From Pseudonocardiaceae bacterium (GTDB lineage Bacteria > Actinomycetota > Actinomycetes > Mycobacteriales > Pseudonocardiaceae): a stretch of 13,737 bases of DNA. Within the stretch, counting starts at the first letter, position 1; each line of letters opens with the position of its first letter. Positions 13,548 through 13,737 of the stretch are shown in pieces. The notes beneath the pieces were generated by a model that saw only the letters and a program-made list of their open reading frames with translations, searched no databases and was not told the origin of the DNA. The position numbers were made by a program, and so were the translations under genes. The stretch covers positions 1-13,737 of the forward strand of contig JAICSB010000037.1 of the NCBI GenBank assembly GCA_025937115.1, given 5' to 3'.

Positions 13548-13737
13548 GGGCGACCCGCCATCAACTCCAGATCCAGCCGCCGCATCCATTCGGTGTCCAG
13601 CCGCTGCCCGCTGGCCCACATCTGTTGCCGAGCGAACTCACCCGCTCGGTACTCGTAGAGCGGTTCCCCGGGTACCAGTGCGTGCTGGCGCGCCACCGGA
13701 CCGGCCCGGTCAAGATCGAGCAGATCGACGCGGTCAC
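13544..13737 (-). CDS. mntA: MntA-like nucleotidyltransferase antitoxin, C-terminal part
   Basis: The frame enters from the right edge with RVDLLDLDRAGPVARQHALV and PGEPLYEYRAG, the typical C-terminal half of MNT-domain proteins ('vDLldL..a.p..r......G..ly'). It ends in GRP and TGA at 13544. The N-terminal GSxxxD nucleotidyl-transfer motif is outside the window. Immediately upstream of hepT and overlapping it, this should be the AMPylating antitoxin of the pair. Confidence 0.8.
   Translation of the reverse strand, partial: DRVDLLDLDRAGPVARQHALVPGEPLYEYRAGEFARQQMWASGQRLDTEWMRRLDLELMAGRP

Noticed and set aside
1..13737. CRISPR array, tRNA or rRNA genes, complete insertion sequence
   Set aside because: No regularly spaced short repeats, no tRNA cloverleaf or rRNA signature and no transposase motif were found by reading both strands.

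Overview
The window is GC-rich DNA with GTG starts, four-base start/stop overlaps, a DUF222/HNH (13E12-type) protein and VapBC and MntA/HepT toxin modules. This points to an actinomycete; a mycobacterial, pseudonocardial or similar genus is possible, but the sequence does not fix it. The region looks accessory: intact short operons lie among at least four decayed genes and one duplicated block.

Left part (1-4044). The end of a class I SAM methyltransferase faces a MetE C-terminal-like zinc methyltransferase. Next come an APH-fold kinase homologue whose catalytic Asp reads as Gln, and a DUF222/HNH endonuclease-family protein. Positions 4045-5091 hold wreckage: a possible SnoaL-like fragment and the 3' parts of a dihydroxyacetone kinase operon (dhaK, dhaL) with a stop, a frameshift and deletions. 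A leaderless VapBC-type toxin-antitoxin pair with a double palindromic operator lies directly against the broken dhaK.

Centre (5764-11146) is the most interesting part. A 218-bp block occurs twice in direct orientation, at 5947-6164 and 10849-11066. The right copy holds the 5' end and upstream region of an XRE-type regulator that is coupled to a NUDIX hydrolase. The left copy keeps only 12 codons of that regulator and precedes a 73-aa small gene, an unlisted 45-aa charged peptide gene with a strong Shine-Dalgarno sequence, and a coupled 400-aa PIMT-like O-methyltransferase. That enzyme carries the C-terminal motif of RiPP-associated O-methyltransferases. Peptide plus PIMT-like enzyme with no ATP-grasp or lanthipeptide synthetase matches the architecture of imiditides, the aspartimide RiPPs. 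Just beyond the right copy lies a 26-codon 3' remnant of a second such methyltransferase, so the locus seems to have existed twice, each copy losing a different half. An alpha/beta hydrolase broken by one amber codon follows the methyltransferase.

Right part (11281-13737). A low-specificity threonine aldolase-type PLP enzyme is followed by a fragment of an FAD monooxygenase, a non-coding stretch with two strong hairpins, and the MntA/HepT toxin-antitoxin pair running in from the right edge.
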